Shown piece by piece: positions 24,732 through 36,835 of a stretch of 64,000 nucleotides of DNA. Under the pieces are notes generated by a model. It searched no databases, was not told the DNA's origin, and worked only from the letters and a program-made list of their open reading frames with translations. The stretch's first letter is position 1; the number at the start of each line of letters is the position of its first letter. The position numbers and the translations under genes are program-made. Source of the DNA: Deinococcus gobiensis I-0 (lineage in GTDB: Bacteria > Deinococcota > Deinococci > Deinococcales > Deinococcaceae); assembly GCF_000252445.1 (NCBI RefSeq), contig NC_017790.1:1470501-1534500 (forward strand), written 5' to 3'.

Positions 24732-25928
24732 TCAGCGGTTGAAGGGCTGCTCGTTCACCCACCGGAAGCCCCGGTCACGCAGCAGCGTGGCGTCGGCGGC
24801 GGGGCGCAGGGTCAGGGTCTCGCTGCCGTCCTCCAGCGTCAGGGCGCCGTCCCGGCTACGGGAATGGAACAGCCGGTCGAGGGCGCCGAAGTGCAGGGTC
24901 AGGGTCCGGGCTGCCCGGTCGGACGTGTACCAGCCGCGCAGGCGGGTGCCGTCGCTGCGCAGGAGGGCGACCCTGCCCCAGGGCGGACTGCCCGTCTCCT
25001 CGGCGGCAAAGAGCTGCTCGCCCAGCGCCAGCCGGACCCAGGCGGCGCTGCCGGGCGCAGAGGTCTGGACCTCGTAGACCCCGGCGAGGTCGCTGTGACC
25101 GACCGGACTGCTCGCGTGCGCGCTGAGGGCAGTCAGTCCGGCGGGCAGCAGCGCGACGGCCAGGACGGCGAGGGCCAGGAAAGCGAGCCTGGCCCGTCCC
25201 CTGCCCGCCGGGTAGACCTGGGGCGGCACCGGCCGGTTGGTGACGAACAGCCACAGCCGGGGCCAGAAGGGCGCGAGCAGCAGCAGGCAGTACAGCAGCA
25301 GGTGGGCGCTGAACAGCTTGACCGGCACGTCGAAACTCAGGTTGAGCAGGAAGACGTAGGCCATGATGCCCGCGCCCAGCAGGGCACCGAACAGGCTGGT
25401 GCGCCGCGAGAGCAGCAGCAGCCCGGCCACGACCTCGGCCAGCCCCCCGGCCCGCTCGTACAGTGCCGAGAAGCCCACGCTGCGCCACAACAGCCCCATC
25501 GGGCTCATCTCGCCCAGCGGGGTGAGCAGGTCGGGAAAGTCGGGTGCCGGCATCTGCACGAGCAGCAGCTTGCTCCAGCCGTAGAGCAGCAGAGTATAGG
25601 CCACCCAGAAGCGCAGCGCGGTGTGGGCCGGCCAGCCCAGGCGCGGGGTCCAGTCGCGGCGGCCCTCGGCCGCACTCCAGATCAGGGTGCCCAGCCCGGC
25701 CGCGACGAGATACAAGCCGGCCAGAACGTACTGGCGCAGGGTATCGCCGCTGCCGGTCGGTACAGGGACCGGCAGCGGCTGCCCCAGAAGGCGCGGCGTG
25801 ATCCAGTCGGCCAGCACGTCCCAGGGCAGGAACAGCCCGCCACTCAGGTCCAGCAGGGCGTACAGCAGCAGGAACCGGAAGGCGACCTTGCGGCCGGAAG
25901 ACCATGCCGGAAAAGCCAGGGGGGACAT
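24732..25928 (-). CDS. DoxX-like polytopic membrane protein with a C-terminal soluble domain
   Basis: A 398-residue protein with about six hydrophobic helices in residues 15-270. They include FLLLYALLDLSGGLFLPW, FWVAYTLLLYGWSKLLLVQM and GGLAEVVAGLLLLSRRTSLFGALLGAGIMAYV. The last two resemble DoxX/DoxD quinol-oxidase-like four-helix modules. After a final helix near residue 265 comes a beta-rich tail of about 115 residues (DLAGVYEVQTSAPGS to the end) that should face the cell exterior. I cannot name the function; DoxX proteins are tied to thiol and redox metabolism in the membrane. A GACAAT element 7 bases before ATG 25928 fits a weak leaderless start. Confidence 0.65.
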   Translation of the reverse strand: MSPLAFPAWSSGRKVAFRFLLLYALLDLSGGLFLPWDVLADWITPRLLGQPLPVPVPTGSGDTLRQYVLAGLYLVAAGLGTLIWSAAEGRRDWTPRLGWPAHTALRFWVAYTLLLYGWSKLLLVQMPAPDFPDLLTPLGEMSPMGLLWRSVGFSALYERAGGLAEVVAGLLLLSRRTSLFGALLGAGIMAYVFLLNLSFDVPVKLFSAHLLLYCLLLLAPFWPRLWLFVTNRPVPPQVYPAGRGRARLAFLALAVLAVALLPAGLTALSAHASSPVGHSDLAGVYEVQTSAPGSAAWVRLALGEQLFAAEETGSPPWGRVALLRSDGTRLRGWYTSDRAARTLTLHFGALDRLFHSRSRDGALTLEDGSETLTLRPAADATLLRDRGFRWVNEQPFNR

Positions 25929-25990
25929 GCCGGTTATTGTCCGGCGTGGCCCTCAGGCGGGCTGCCCCATGTGAGCGGGCGCGGCCAGGC

Positions 25991-26620
25991 CTACCGCTGA
26001 ACGTCGATCATGATGCGCCCTTCTTGCAGGTAGGCCCGCTCGGTGCGCTCGCTGCCCTCCATGCGGCGCATGTTGCTGCTGCCCTCGGGCGCGCGCGCGA
26101 CGGCGTCCCCGATCCGCAGCTGCGCGCTGGCGATGGGCCGCGCCCACACGATGGCGTCCTCGCGCCCGCCGTAGCCCGCGTGGACGACGCCGCGCAGCGC
26201 CCCCGTGACGATCACGTCGCCGGCCGCGATCAGCTCGGCGCCGGGGTTTACGTCCCCCAGCACGACCACGCTGCCGCCGTATTCCCCCCGGAAGCCCGCG
26301 CGGATGCTGTGCGGCAAGATCACCGTCTGGGTGTCGGGTGGGGTCTGCGGTTCGGGGGCGGTTTCCAGCTCAGGCAGGGGCAGGCCCGGGGCGGCCACGG
26401 TCACGCGCGGGGCCCGCACCCGCCCCGGTGTGCCGCCCGCCGCCCGCACGGCGTCCAGCGCGGCTTCCAGCGCGCCGGGGTGCGTGTCCCCCTGGATTTC
26501 GAGGGTGACGCTGGTGGTCAGCATTTCGGCCCGTGACGCCAGGGCGTGGGCGACACTTTCGGGCGTGTCTCCAGGTTCGAGAAGCAGATTGAGACCGCCC
26601 AGCGTGCCGCGCAACTTCAT
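25991..26620 (-). CDS. minC: Septum-site determining protein MinC
   Basis: A 209-residue inhibitor of FtsZ assembly. The N-terminal domain (MKLRGTLGGLNLLLEPGD) is linked by a Pro-rich segment to the C-terminal beta-helix. That helix has the diagnostic ILPHSIRAGFRGEYGGSVVVLGDVNPGAELIAAGDVIVTG pattern region and the GRED-x-x-VWARPIASAQLRIGD continuation. No minD or minE gene lies nearby. TACACT 7 bases before the ATG fixes the start and excludes a roughly 99-codon upstream extension. Confidence 0.93.
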   Translation of the reverse strand: MKLRGTLGGLNLLLEPGDTPESVAHALASRAEMLTTSVTLEIQGDTHPGALEAALDAVRAAGGTPGRVRAPRVTVAAPGLPLPELETAPEPQTPPDTQTVILPHSIRAGFRGEYGGSVVVLGDVNPGAELIAAGDVIVTGALRGVVHAGYGGREDAIVWARPIASAQLRIGDAVARAPEGSSNMRRMEGSERTERAYLQEGRIMIDVQR

Positions 26621-26627
26621 GAAGCCC

Positions 26628-26633
26628 AGTGTA
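26628..26633 (-). promoter_or_regulatory. -10 box TACACT, leaderless start of minC
   Basis: On the minus strand TACACT ends 7 bases before the minC ATG. Confidence 0.65.
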
Positions 26634-26777
26634 ATACGGCCCCGGGCTTTTTCCCGCGCCGCACGGACCCGCGCGGGCACGGCTCCGCAGGCCCATACTA
26701 ACCAAAGTCTCAGAGAAGTGGCCCCTGGCCCGCCGGATGATGTAAAGTGTGGCCTATGCCTTTGGAGGAGAAGACTC

Positions 26778-27167
<390 letters not shown>

Positions 27168-27181
27168 CCTTCGCGTCTGCC

Positions 27182-27222
27182 AGGGAGCTGGACCCCACGG
27201 GGTTCGGCTCCCTTTCTGTTTT
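27182..27222 (+). terminator. Terminator after the S1-domain gene
   Basis: AGGGAGC (27182-27188) and GCTCCCT (27207-27213) close a stem extended inside by CCCC/GGGG, followed by TTTCTGTTTT. Confidence 0.85.
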
Positions 27223-27258
27223 AACCGTCGTGTAACCGGGGCGCGGCACACTGCGCCC

Positions 27259-28650
27259 ATGAAGAGGAACCTCTCCCTGCTGGCCCTGAGCGGCGCGCTC
27301 GCCCTCGGCGGTTTCGTCGGCTACGGCATCAACGAACGCGGCGCGGCTCAGACGGCCCAGACCCAGGCCGCCCAGACCCAGTCGGCCCAGACGCAGGGCC
27401 AGATGGTCCAGACGCTCGCGCAGAATGCTCCGGCCACCTCCGCGACCTACGACAATGGCCGCGCGCGTACCCAGTCCGAGGCGAACACAGTGGACGTGGT
27501 CAAGGCCCGCCAGAACGGTCTGGTCTACATCAGCGTGACCGAGAAGGCGAGCGGCGGCGCGCAGGCGCAGCTCCGCGACCAGCTCGAACGCCAGTTCGGC
27601 TTCGGGCTGCCCGACGGTCTGGGCGACGGGCAGGACGGCGGCGCGCAGGGCCAGCAGGCGACCGGCACGGGCAGCGGCTTTTTCGTGAACGCGCAGGGCG
27701 ACATCATCACCAACAACCACGTGGTCGAGGGGGCCAGCGACATCACCATCCGCCTGCACGGCAGCAAGCAGACCTACAAGGCCAAGGTCGTGGCGCGCGC
27801 CCCCGACTACGACCTCGCGCTCATCCGGGCCGAGGGCCTGCCCTCCGGGGCCATCCAGCCCATGCCGCTGGGCAACAGCGACCAGCTCGACGTGGGCCTG
27901 AAGGCCGTGGCGATGGGCGCGCCCTTCAATCTCGACTTCAGCGTGTCCGAGGGGATCATCAGCAGCCTGGAGCGGACGGTGCCGGTGGGAACCAAGGGCG
28001 TGAGCCAGAAGGTCATCCAGACCGACGCGGCCATCAACCCCGGCAACAGCGGCGGCCCGCTGCTCGACAGCGCCGGGCAGGTGATCGGCGTGAACACCCA
28101 GATCCTGACCGGCGGCGCGGGCCAGAGTGCGGGCGTGGGCTTCGCCATTCCCGTGAATACGGTCAAGACCCTGCTGCCCAAGTTGCAGGCGGGCAAGGGC
28201 GGCGTGCTCCAGACCCCCAGTCTGGGTATCCAGTTCACCGACCTGAGCGGCCTGACGAGCGAGCAGCGCGCCCAGGCCAAGCTGCCCGCGACCGGCGCGC
28301 TCGTGCAGGAGGTGCTGCCGAACAGTCCGGCGGCGGCGGCGGGCCTGCGCGGCGGCACCAGCGACGGCACCGGCCTCGCGCTGGGCGGCGGGACAGGAAC
28401 GGCGGGACGGGGCACGTCCCGGGGCCAGGCCCAGAACGACGTGCTGAAGACCAACGGCGACATCATCACGGCCATCGACGGTCAGCCCGTGACCGAGGGC
28501 GGGGACCTGCAACGCGCCATCCTGGGCAAGCAGGTCGGCGACAGCGTGCGCCTGACCGTCCAGCGGGCCGGCCAGACCCGCGAGGTCACGGTGAATCTCA
28601 AGGCCTTCGCCTTCCCGAACGCGAGCACGGCGCAGGACGACGGTCAGTAA
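27259..28650 (+). CDS. HtrA/DegP-family serine protease with PDZ domain
   Basis: A 463-residue exported protease. A signal/anchor helix (LLALSGALALGGFVGYGI) is followed by a Gln/Thr/Ala-rich linker that repeats the unit AQTQ several times. The trypsin-like domain has the catalytic triad H154 (NNHVVEG), D185 (YDLALI) and S264 (NPGNSGGPLL). One PDZ domain follows from about residue 310. The PDZ is split by an unusual insertion of about 30 residues (GGTSDGTGLALGGGTGTAGR) before the second half (DVLKTNGDIITAIDG). It should degrade or refold misfolded envelope proteins. The weak -10 CACACT is 6 bases upstream of ATG 27259. Confidence 0.92.
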   Translation: MKRNLSLLALSGALALGGFVGYGINERGAAQTAQTQAAQTQSAQTQGQMVQTLAQNAPATSATYDNGRARTQSEANTVDVVKARQNGLVYISVTEKASGGAQAQLRDQLERQFGFGLPDGLGDGQDGGAQGQQATGTGSGFFVNAQGDIITNNHVVEGASDITIRLHGSKQTYKAKVVARAPDYDLALIRAEGLPSGAIQPMPLGNSDQLDVGLKAVAMGAPFNLDFSVSEGIISSLERTVPVGTKGVSQKVIQTDAAINPGNSGGPLLDSAGQVIGVNTQILTGGAGQSAGVGFAIPVNTVKTLLPKLQAGKGGVLQTPSLGIQFTDLSGLTSEQRAQAKLPATGALVQEVLPNSPAAAAGLRGGTSDGTGLALGGGTGTAGRGTSRGQAQNDVLKTNGDIITAIDGQPVTEGGDLQRAILGKQVGDSVRLTVQRAGQTREVTVNLKAFAFPNASTAQDDGQ

Positions 28651-28660
28651 ACGATGTTCA

Positions 28661-28713
28661 GGCCCTGCCCCAGGTCCCCGGCCGGTTTGCGGTGCGGGGC
28701 CTGGGACAGGGCC
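28661..28713 (+). terminator. Long imperfect hairpin after the HtrA-type gene
   Basis: GGCCCTG...CCCCG on the left pairs with CGGGG...CAGGGCC on the right, with about two mismatches over 19 pairs. The right arm abuts the -10 box of the next gene. There is no U-tract. Confidence 0.6.
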
Positions 28714-28719
28714 TATGCT
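28714..28719 (+). promoter_or_regulatory. -10 box TATGCT, leaderless start of the DinB-family gene
   Basis: TATGCT ends 7 bases before ATG 28727. The in-frame ATG at 28715 is part of the box. Confidence 0.65.
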
Positions 28720-28726
28720 GCGGCGC

Positions 28727-29257
28727 ATGACCGAGATCAGTCGCCCACAGCCCGGTGAGTACAGCGCCTTTCATGCGCGTTACGTGGCGCTGGTCCCCGA
28801 GGACGACCTGCTGGCGGCCATGCAGGCCCAGGAGACCGTGACGGCGGCGGCCCTGCGGCCTTACGCGGCCACGCCGGACCAGACCTACGCCCCCGGCAAG
28901 TGGACCGTGCGGCAACTGCTGGGGCACATGACCGACGTGGAGCGGGTGTTCGGGAGCCGCCTGCTGTTCGTCGCGCGCGGCGACCCCGCCCGGCTGCCCG
29001 GCTTCGAGCAGGACGACTGGATGCGCGCCGCCGACTTTGGACGATACGCCCTGCCGGACCTGCTGGCCGAATTCGGCGCGGTGCGGCGCTCGCACCTCTC
29101 GCTGCTGCGCCACCTGCCGCCCGGCGACTGGACCCGGCGGGGCACCGTGGGGGACCACGATTTCACGGTGCGGGCACTGGCCCGGATGCTGCTGGGCCAC
29201 GAGCGGGCGCATCTGGACGTGCTGCGTGAGAGATACGGTCCGGCGCGGCCCGGCTGA
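28727..29257 (+). CDS. DinB-family (DinB_2 superfamily) protein
   Basis: A 176-residue four-helix protein of the DinB/YfiT metal-binding superfamily. The three expected histidines are visible: one in LLGHMTDVERVFGSR and a pair in LLGHERAHLDVLRERY. The YAPGKWTVRQ segment before the first is also typical. Deinococcus genomes carry many paralogues; family roles include bacillithiol or mycothiol-type S-transferases and stress-induced proteins. The substrate is unknown here. Confidence 0.85.
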   Translation: MTEISRPQPGEYSAFHARYVALVPEDDLLAAMQAQETVTAAALRPYAATPDQTYAPGKWTVRQLLGHMTDVERVFGSRLLFVARGDPARLPGFEQDDWMRAADFGRYALPDLLAEFGAVRRSHLSLLRHLPPGDWTRRGTVGDHDFTVRALARMLLGHERAHLDVLRERYGPARPG

Positions 29258-29278
29258 CGCGGCCCGGCGGCCACAGGC

Positions 29279-29542
29279 TCAGCCGAACAGCGGCCCCAGA
29301 TCGGTCAGGCGGCCGGTCGGCTCGGGGGGCAGGAACAGGGCCGAGCCGAAGATCTCCAGGAAACGCCCGGCGCTCAGGGTGCGGGTCTGGCCGCTGGGGC
29401 CGGTCGCTTCCAGCTCCTCGCCGCGCAGGGTCAGCCGGTAGGTGCCGGTGTCCTGAAGGTGGCGTCCCCGACCCCGGCCCCGCGCGGCGCAGGTCGTCAG
29501 GCGGTATTCCTGGCCGCCGCGGGGACGCAGGAAGGCCAGCAC
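29279..29542 (-). CDS. Hypothetical protein downstream of lysZ
   Basis: At least 87 residues; family not recognised. The sequence is beta-rich, with TGTYRLTLRGEELEATGPSG and RFLEIFGSALFLPPEPTG. The GTG at 29542 is the first ordinary start, but it lacks a ribosome binding site. Nine codons upstream in the same frame, a CTG at 29567-29569 has AAGGAG exactly 5 bases before it (29575-29580). The added residues LPATLGAAE continue the same amino-acid style. A CTG-initiated 96-residue protein is therefore possible. It follows lysZ by about 40-70 bases on the same strand and is probably its operon partner. Confidence 0.5.
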   Translation of the reverse strand: MLAFLRPRGGQEYRLTTCAARGRGRGRHLQDTGTYRLTLRGEELEATGPSGQTRTLSAGRFLEIFGSALFLPPEPTGRLTDLGPLFG

Positions 29543-29610
29543 CTCGGCGGCCCCCAGGGTCGCGGGCAGCTGCTCTCCTTGCGGGGCGTCGCCTCGCCGC
29601 CCGTCCCCCG

Positions 29611-30414
<804 letters not shown>

Positions 30415-30421
30415 GCGCGGC

Positions 30422-30427
30422 ATCCTA
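30422..30427 (-). promoter_or_regulatory. -10 box TAGGAT (GATGCTCTAGGAT), leaderless start of lysZ
   Basis: The box ends 7 bases before the chosen ATG. The bases upstream of it are nearly identical to those before the GH3 gene at 35488-35511. Confidence 0.6.
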
Positions 30428-30555
30428 GAGCATCGGGGCCGCCGGGACCGGGCCGGGCGCTATACCGCCGGGGGCCGGTCCGGGCGCGGAACGGGGCTGC
30501 GGGAGGGGGCCGCGCTGCTCATGCGCCGCGCACCCACACGGCGCGGAGGGTGCTT

Positions 30556-30561
30556 TATGAT
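30556..30561 (+). promoter_or_regulatory. -10 box TATGAT, leaderless start of the response regulator gene
   Basis: TATGAT ends 6 bases before ATG 30568. Confidence 0.6.
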
Positions 30562-30567
30562 GAGTTC

Positions 30568-30957
30568 ATGGCGTACACGATCCTCGTCGCAGACGATGAA
30601 CCGGCGATCCGGACCATGCTGGAAGTCATCCTGGCGGCCGACGGACACGAGATCATCACGGTTCAGGACGGCAAGGCGGCCCTGGAATACCTTCAGACCC
30701 ACACCCCCGACGCGATGCTGCTCGACGTGCGGATGCCCCACATGGACGGTTTCGAGATCTGCTCGCGCGTCAAGCGCATCAAGCGGCTGCGTAGCGCGCC
30801 CGTGCTGCTCCTGACCGCCATGGACGACGAACAGACCCGCGACCACGCGCGGCTCGTGGGGGCCGACGACGTGGTCCACAAGCCGGTATCGGGCAAGCTG
30901 CTGCGCGGCCGGGTCAACCAGCTCATCGAGAGCCGCCGCAGCTCGCCCGTGACCTGA
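30568..30957 (+). CDS. Single-domain response regulator (CheY-like receiver)
   Basis: The 129-residue protein is a stand-alone receiver domain. The acidic pocket is D9-D10, the phosphoacceptor D53 (LLDVRMPHMDG), the switch threonine T83 and the conserved lysine K105 (VVHKPV). There is no output domain, so it must act through a protein partner. No histidine kinase is adjacent. The class A penicillin-binding protein gene follows after 27 bases on the same strand, which suggests a link with cell-wall synthesis or simply a shared transcript. Confidence 0.92.
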   Translation: MAYTILVADDEPAIRTMLEVILAADGHEIITVQDGKAALEYLQTHTPDAMLLDVRMPHMDGFEICSRVKRIKRLRSAPVLLLTAMDDEQTRDHARLVGADDVVHKPVSGKLLRGRVNQLIESRRSSPVT

Positions 30958-30984
30958 GGCCGGGACGGTCCCAAGGAGCCTGCA

Positions 30985-33399
30985 TTGATCTTTTTCCTGC
31001 GTTTCCTCAAATTCCTGACCTCGCTGATCATCGCGGCCGTGGTGGCCGGCGCGGGGGTGGCGGCGACCTACGTGACCAAGTGGTCGCGGGAACTGCCCGA
31101 CTACCGCCAACTCGACAGCCTCTCGCTGGGCGCGGAGACCAAGGTCTTCGCCCGCGACAACTCGCAGCTCGGCAACCTGATTCCGCGCATCGGGGATCAG
31201 GCGATCAGCCGCACCATCGTTCGGCTCAACGAGATCAGCCCCTTCATGGTGGCGGCGCTGATCAGCAACGAGGACCGGCGCTTTTTCGAGCACTACGGCC
31301 TCGACCCCCTGGGCATCGGGCGGCAGTTCCAGCGGCTCGCCCAGGGCGAGGAGGTGCAGGGGGGCTCGACCCTCACCAACCAGCTCGTCAAGAACACGCT
31401 GCTACTCGACGAGTACAACCAGGCCCGCACCCCCGACCGCAAGATCAAGGAGTGGATGCTCAGCCTCCAGGTTGAGCGCAGCTTCACCAAGTCCGAGATC
31501 CTCCAGGACTACCTCAACGTCATCTACTGGGGCGACGGCGGCCCGGTCGAGCTGTACGGCATCTATTCGGCGGCCCAGGCCTATTTCCGGACCACGCCCG
31601 ACAAGCTGACCCTGGCGCAGAGCGCCTACCTGACCGTGCTGGTGCCCAGTGCGGGCCGCTACTTCGACTACAAGGCGGTGCGGCCCTACATGAAGGCCGT
31701 GCTGAACCACATGGTCGAGGACAAGTGGATCACCCAGGCCCAGGCCGACGCCGCCTGGAAGGAAAAACTCCAGCCGCGCGGCTGGCAGGTCACCTACGAC
31801 GCTGGGGGCAACGTGACGGGCGCCAAGCTGGTCGATCGCCGCGCCAAGGAGCTTCAGGCGGCGACCGCCACCCGCGCGCCGCACTTCATGGGGCAGGTCG
31901 AGCAGGAACTCGTCAAGCGCTTCGGGCGTGAGCGGGTGTACGGCACGGGCGGGCTGCGGGTCTACACCACCCTGGACCCCAAGGTGCAGGCGGCGGTCGA
32001 GACGGCCAGCCGCGAAGCCCGCTACGGCTACTTCATCGGCGACGGCCAGGGTCTGCCCTACGGCACGACGCTCGCGGCCGTGGTCATCGATCCCTACACC
32101 GCCGACGTGCTGGGCATGGTCGGCCAGAAGCTCAACGGCAACCAGCCGCCGCCCGACTGGAACAACGCCGCTCAGGGCCAGCGCCAGATCGGCTCGACCA
32201 TCAAGCCGCTGCTGTACAACACCGCGCTCTCGCAGGGCGCCGAGCAGAGCCTGCGCGAACCCGACCGGCCCATCAGCCTGCCGTGCGAGGGCTGTAAGGG
32301 CGGCGTCTACGAGCCCCAGAACTACGAGGGCAAGACCTCCTACCGCGACATGACGATCCGCGAGGCGCTCGACCGCTCGCTGAACCTCGTGACCGTGCGC
32401 CTCGCGCAGCGCGTCGGCCTGAACAACTTCTTCGCCAAGCTGCGCTCGCTGGACATTCCGCCCAACGACGGGACCGGCTACGCGGCGGCGCTGGGCGCGG
32501 TCGAGACCACCCCGGTCAAGATGGCGGCGGCCTACGCGCCCTTCGTGAACGGCGGGCTGTACCACGCGCCGCGCTACATCACCCGCGTGACCGACGCGCG
32601 CGGCGAGGTGCTGTACGACGTGAGCAACGAGACCACCAAGCCCAACCGCATCTGGACGCCGCAGTACGCCTGGACCGGCCTGGACATGATCCGGGGCGTG
32701 GTGAACGACCTGACCGAGCGCCAGGGCGGGCTGGCGGGGCGCGCCAAGTTCGGCGACTGGCCGGTGGCCGGCAAGACCGGGACCAGCAACGGCCCCAAGG
32801 ACTTCTGGTTCGTGGGTACCACCCCGCTCTACACGGGCGCCGTGTGGGTCGGCAAGCAGCAGGGCGGCTACATGCCGACCACCTACTACTCGGGCTACGT
32901 GAACGCGCCCATCTGGCGGCGCATGATGCAGCTCGCACACCAGGGCAAGACCGTCACGCAGTTCCAGCAGCCCCCCGGCATCACCTATACGGCCGCGCCG
33001 GACCCCGGCTACCTGCCGAACGTGCAGCTGGCGAGCGTGCTGCCCGCCTACCGCTCGGGCACGGTCGCCGACGCCCCCGAGGAGATCCGGCAGGCCCCCG
33101 TGTACCGCGAGACCACCTTCGCGGCCGGAAGCGAGGACCCGCGCACCAAGCTCGTGAGCATCGACCGCACGACCGGCCTGATCGCCACCGAGTTCACGCC
33201 GCCCCAGAACATCGTGCAGCGCCGCGTGGAGATCGAGCAGTTGCCCGGCTACGCGCCCGACGCCAACCCGGCCCCCCTGCGCGACGAGACGCCCGATCCC
33301 GACGCCCTGAAGCTGGTGCGCACCCAGGCCAGTACCCCGGCCCCGCCTGCCGGCACGCAGACGGCCCCGGCGAAGTCCCCGGCTTCCTCCACTCCCTGA
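30985..33399 (+). CDS. Class A penicillin-binding protein (transglycosylase/transpeptidase)
   Basis: An 804-residue bifunctional peptidoglycan synthase anchored by an N-terminal helix (LTSLIIAAVVAGAGVAATYV). The GT51 domain has E96-D97 in NEDRRFFEHYG and the QGGSTLTNQLVKN motif. The penicillin-binding domain has S404-T-I-K, S465-L-N and K597-T-G. All active-site motifs are intact. A C-terminal extension of about 150 residues after the catalytic domain is Pro/Thr-rich. TTG at 30985 is a convincing start because AAGGAG lies 6 bases upstream and no better codon is near. Confidence 0.94.
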   Translation: MIFFLRFLKFLTSLIIAAVVAGAGVAATYVTKWSRELPDYRQLDSLSLGAETKVFARDNSQLGNLIPRIGDQAISRTIVRLNEISPFMVAALISNEDRRFFEHYGLDPLGIGRQFQRLAQGEEVQGGSTLTNQLVKNTLLLDEYNQARTPDRKIKEWMLSLQVERSFTKSEILQDYLNVIYWGDGGPVELYGIYSAAQAYFRTTPDKLTLAQSAYLTVLVPSAGRYFDYKAVRPYMKAVLNHMVEDKWITQAQADAAWKEKLQPRGWQVTYDAGGNVTGAKLVDRRAKELQAATATRAPHFMGQVEQELVKRFGRERVYGTGGLRVYTTLDPKVQAAVETASREARYGYFIGDGQGLPYGTTLAAVVIDPYTADVLGMVGQKLNGNQPPPDWNNAAQGQRQIGSTIKPLLYNTALSQGAEQSLREPDRPISLPCEGCKGGVYEPQNYEGKTSYRDMTIREALDRSLNLVTVRLAQRVGLNNFFAKLRSLDIPPNDGTGYAAALGAVETTPVKMAAAYAPFVNGGLYHAPRYITRVTDARGEVLYDVSNETTKPNRIWTPQYAWTGLDMIRGVVNDLTERQGGLAGRAKFGDWPVAGKTGTSNGPKDFWFVGTTPLYTGAVWVGKQQGGYMPTTYYSGYVNAPIWRRMMQLAHQGKTVTQFQQPPGITYTAAPDPGYLPNVQLASVLPAYRSGTVADAPEEIRQAPVYRETTFAAGSEDPRTKLVSIDRTTGLIATEFTPPQNIVQRRVEIEQLPGYAPDANPAPLRDETPDPDALKLVRTQASTPAPPAGTQTAPAKSPASSTP

Positions 33400-33546
33400 A
33401 GACGACCCCCTTCTCTGTCCCTGCCCGGCCGCGTGCCTGGGCGGGGATTTGCCTCGTTCGGGCGCGGACCGTAGGGTAACTCCAGGGCGGGCAGCTCTCA
33501 TGGCTGGATCACGTTCCAGTGACGCTCGCGCGGCATAGTCGGGCGC

Positions 33547-33606
33547 ATGAACCGCACCCAGCCCGCCCCCTGGCCCATCCCCGGCGCCCTGCCGGTGCGC
33601 GCGTGA
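33547..33606 (+). CDS. 19-aa leaderless micro-ORF coupled to the next gene
   Basis: ATG 33547 follows a CATAGT -10-like box by 7 bases. The frame encodes MNRTQPAPWPIPGALPVRA and stops with TGA at 33604-33606, overlapping the GTG start (33603) of the next gene as GTGA. That gene has no ribosome binding site of its own, so the micro-ORF may deliver ribosomes to it. Whether the peptide itself has a function is unknown. Confidence 0.4.
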   Translation: MNRTQPAPWPIPGALPVRA

Positions 33607-33995
33607 AAGGCCTGACCGGGCGCGGGGCGCCGCTGCTGGGCCTGCTGCTGGTGTTGGGGGCGCCGAGTGCCGAGGCCCGCGTGCGCCTGGGCGAGACCCT
33701 GCCTGCGCACCCCTGGCAGAGTGCGGCGCGCGAGGTGGTCGTGGTCTACACCCACGACTGCGGCGATCTGGGACCGCTGTGGCGCGACCTGCTGGCGAGC
33801 GGCCTGCCGGTCCGCGCGGTCAATGCCGAGGACGTGCCTGCCCCCGCGCCGGGCGGCCTGACCCCCTGGCGCGGCGAGGAGGCGACCACGTTCGCCCGGC
33901 AACTGCGCATCGGGGAGTACCCGGCGGTGCTGCTCGTCAACGAGGGCCGCATCCTGAACGCCTGGGAAGGGACGTTCGCGGGCAAGCTGGACTAG
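33603..33995 (+). CDS. Secreted thioredoxin-fold-like protein, 130 aa
   Basis: A signal peptide (LLGLLLVLGAPSAEA) precedes a small domain. It contains VVVVYTHDCGDLGPLWRDLL, where the position of a CxxC motif holds a single cysteine in HDCGDLG, and YPAVLLVNEGRILNAWEG, with the cis-proline strand seen in thioredoxins. The pattern fits a thioredoxin-like fold with only one active-site cysteine, so classical disulfide exchange is doubtful. GTG 33603 overlaps the micro-ORF stop. It converges on the GH3 gene with only 3 bases between them. Confidence 0.6.
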   Translation: MKGLTGRGAPLLGLLLVLGAPSAEARVRLGETLPAHPWQSAAREVVVVYTHDCGDLGPLWRDLLASGLPVRAVNAEDVPAPAPGGLTPWRGEEATTFARQLRIGEYPAVLLVNEGRILNAWEGTFAGKLD

Positions 33996-33998
33996 GTT

Positions 33999-35474
<1,476 letters not shown>

Positions 35475-35481
35475 GTGGCCC

Positions 35482-35487
35482 AGCCTA
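35482..35487 (-). promoter_or_regulatory. -10 box TAGGCT (GATGCTCTAGGCT), leaderless start of the GH3 gene
   Basis: The box ends 7 bases before the GTG start; its upstream flank repeats the lysZ promoter flank. Confidence 0.6.
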
Positions 35488-35541
35488 GAGCATCGGGTTC
35501 GCCGGGAACGGATTCTCAGCCGCAGCCGGGCAGGGGCGCGC

Positions 35542-35556
35542 TACAGTGACGGTCAC
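35542..35556 (+). promoter_or_regulatory. TACAGT -10 box with overlapping palindrome GTGACGGTCAC
   Basis: GCGCTACAGT (box at 35542-35547) is followed by, and overlaps, the odd palindrome GTGAC-G-GTCAC (35546-35556), which would lie over the transcript start of the sugar-binding-protein gene. This is a natural position for a repressor site. Confidence 0.45.
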
Positions 35557-35591
35557 ATCCCCCCGCATAGGCCCCCCATGAAGGAGAAGAC

Positions 35592-36821
<1,230 letters not shown>

Positions 36822-36835
36822 GAAGCATGCAGGAC

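Noticed and set aside
33519..33602. A longer start (GTG 33519) for the secreted thioredoxin-like gene
   Set aside because: It would put a His/Pro/Arg-rich stretch before the signal peptide and run through the likely -10 element.
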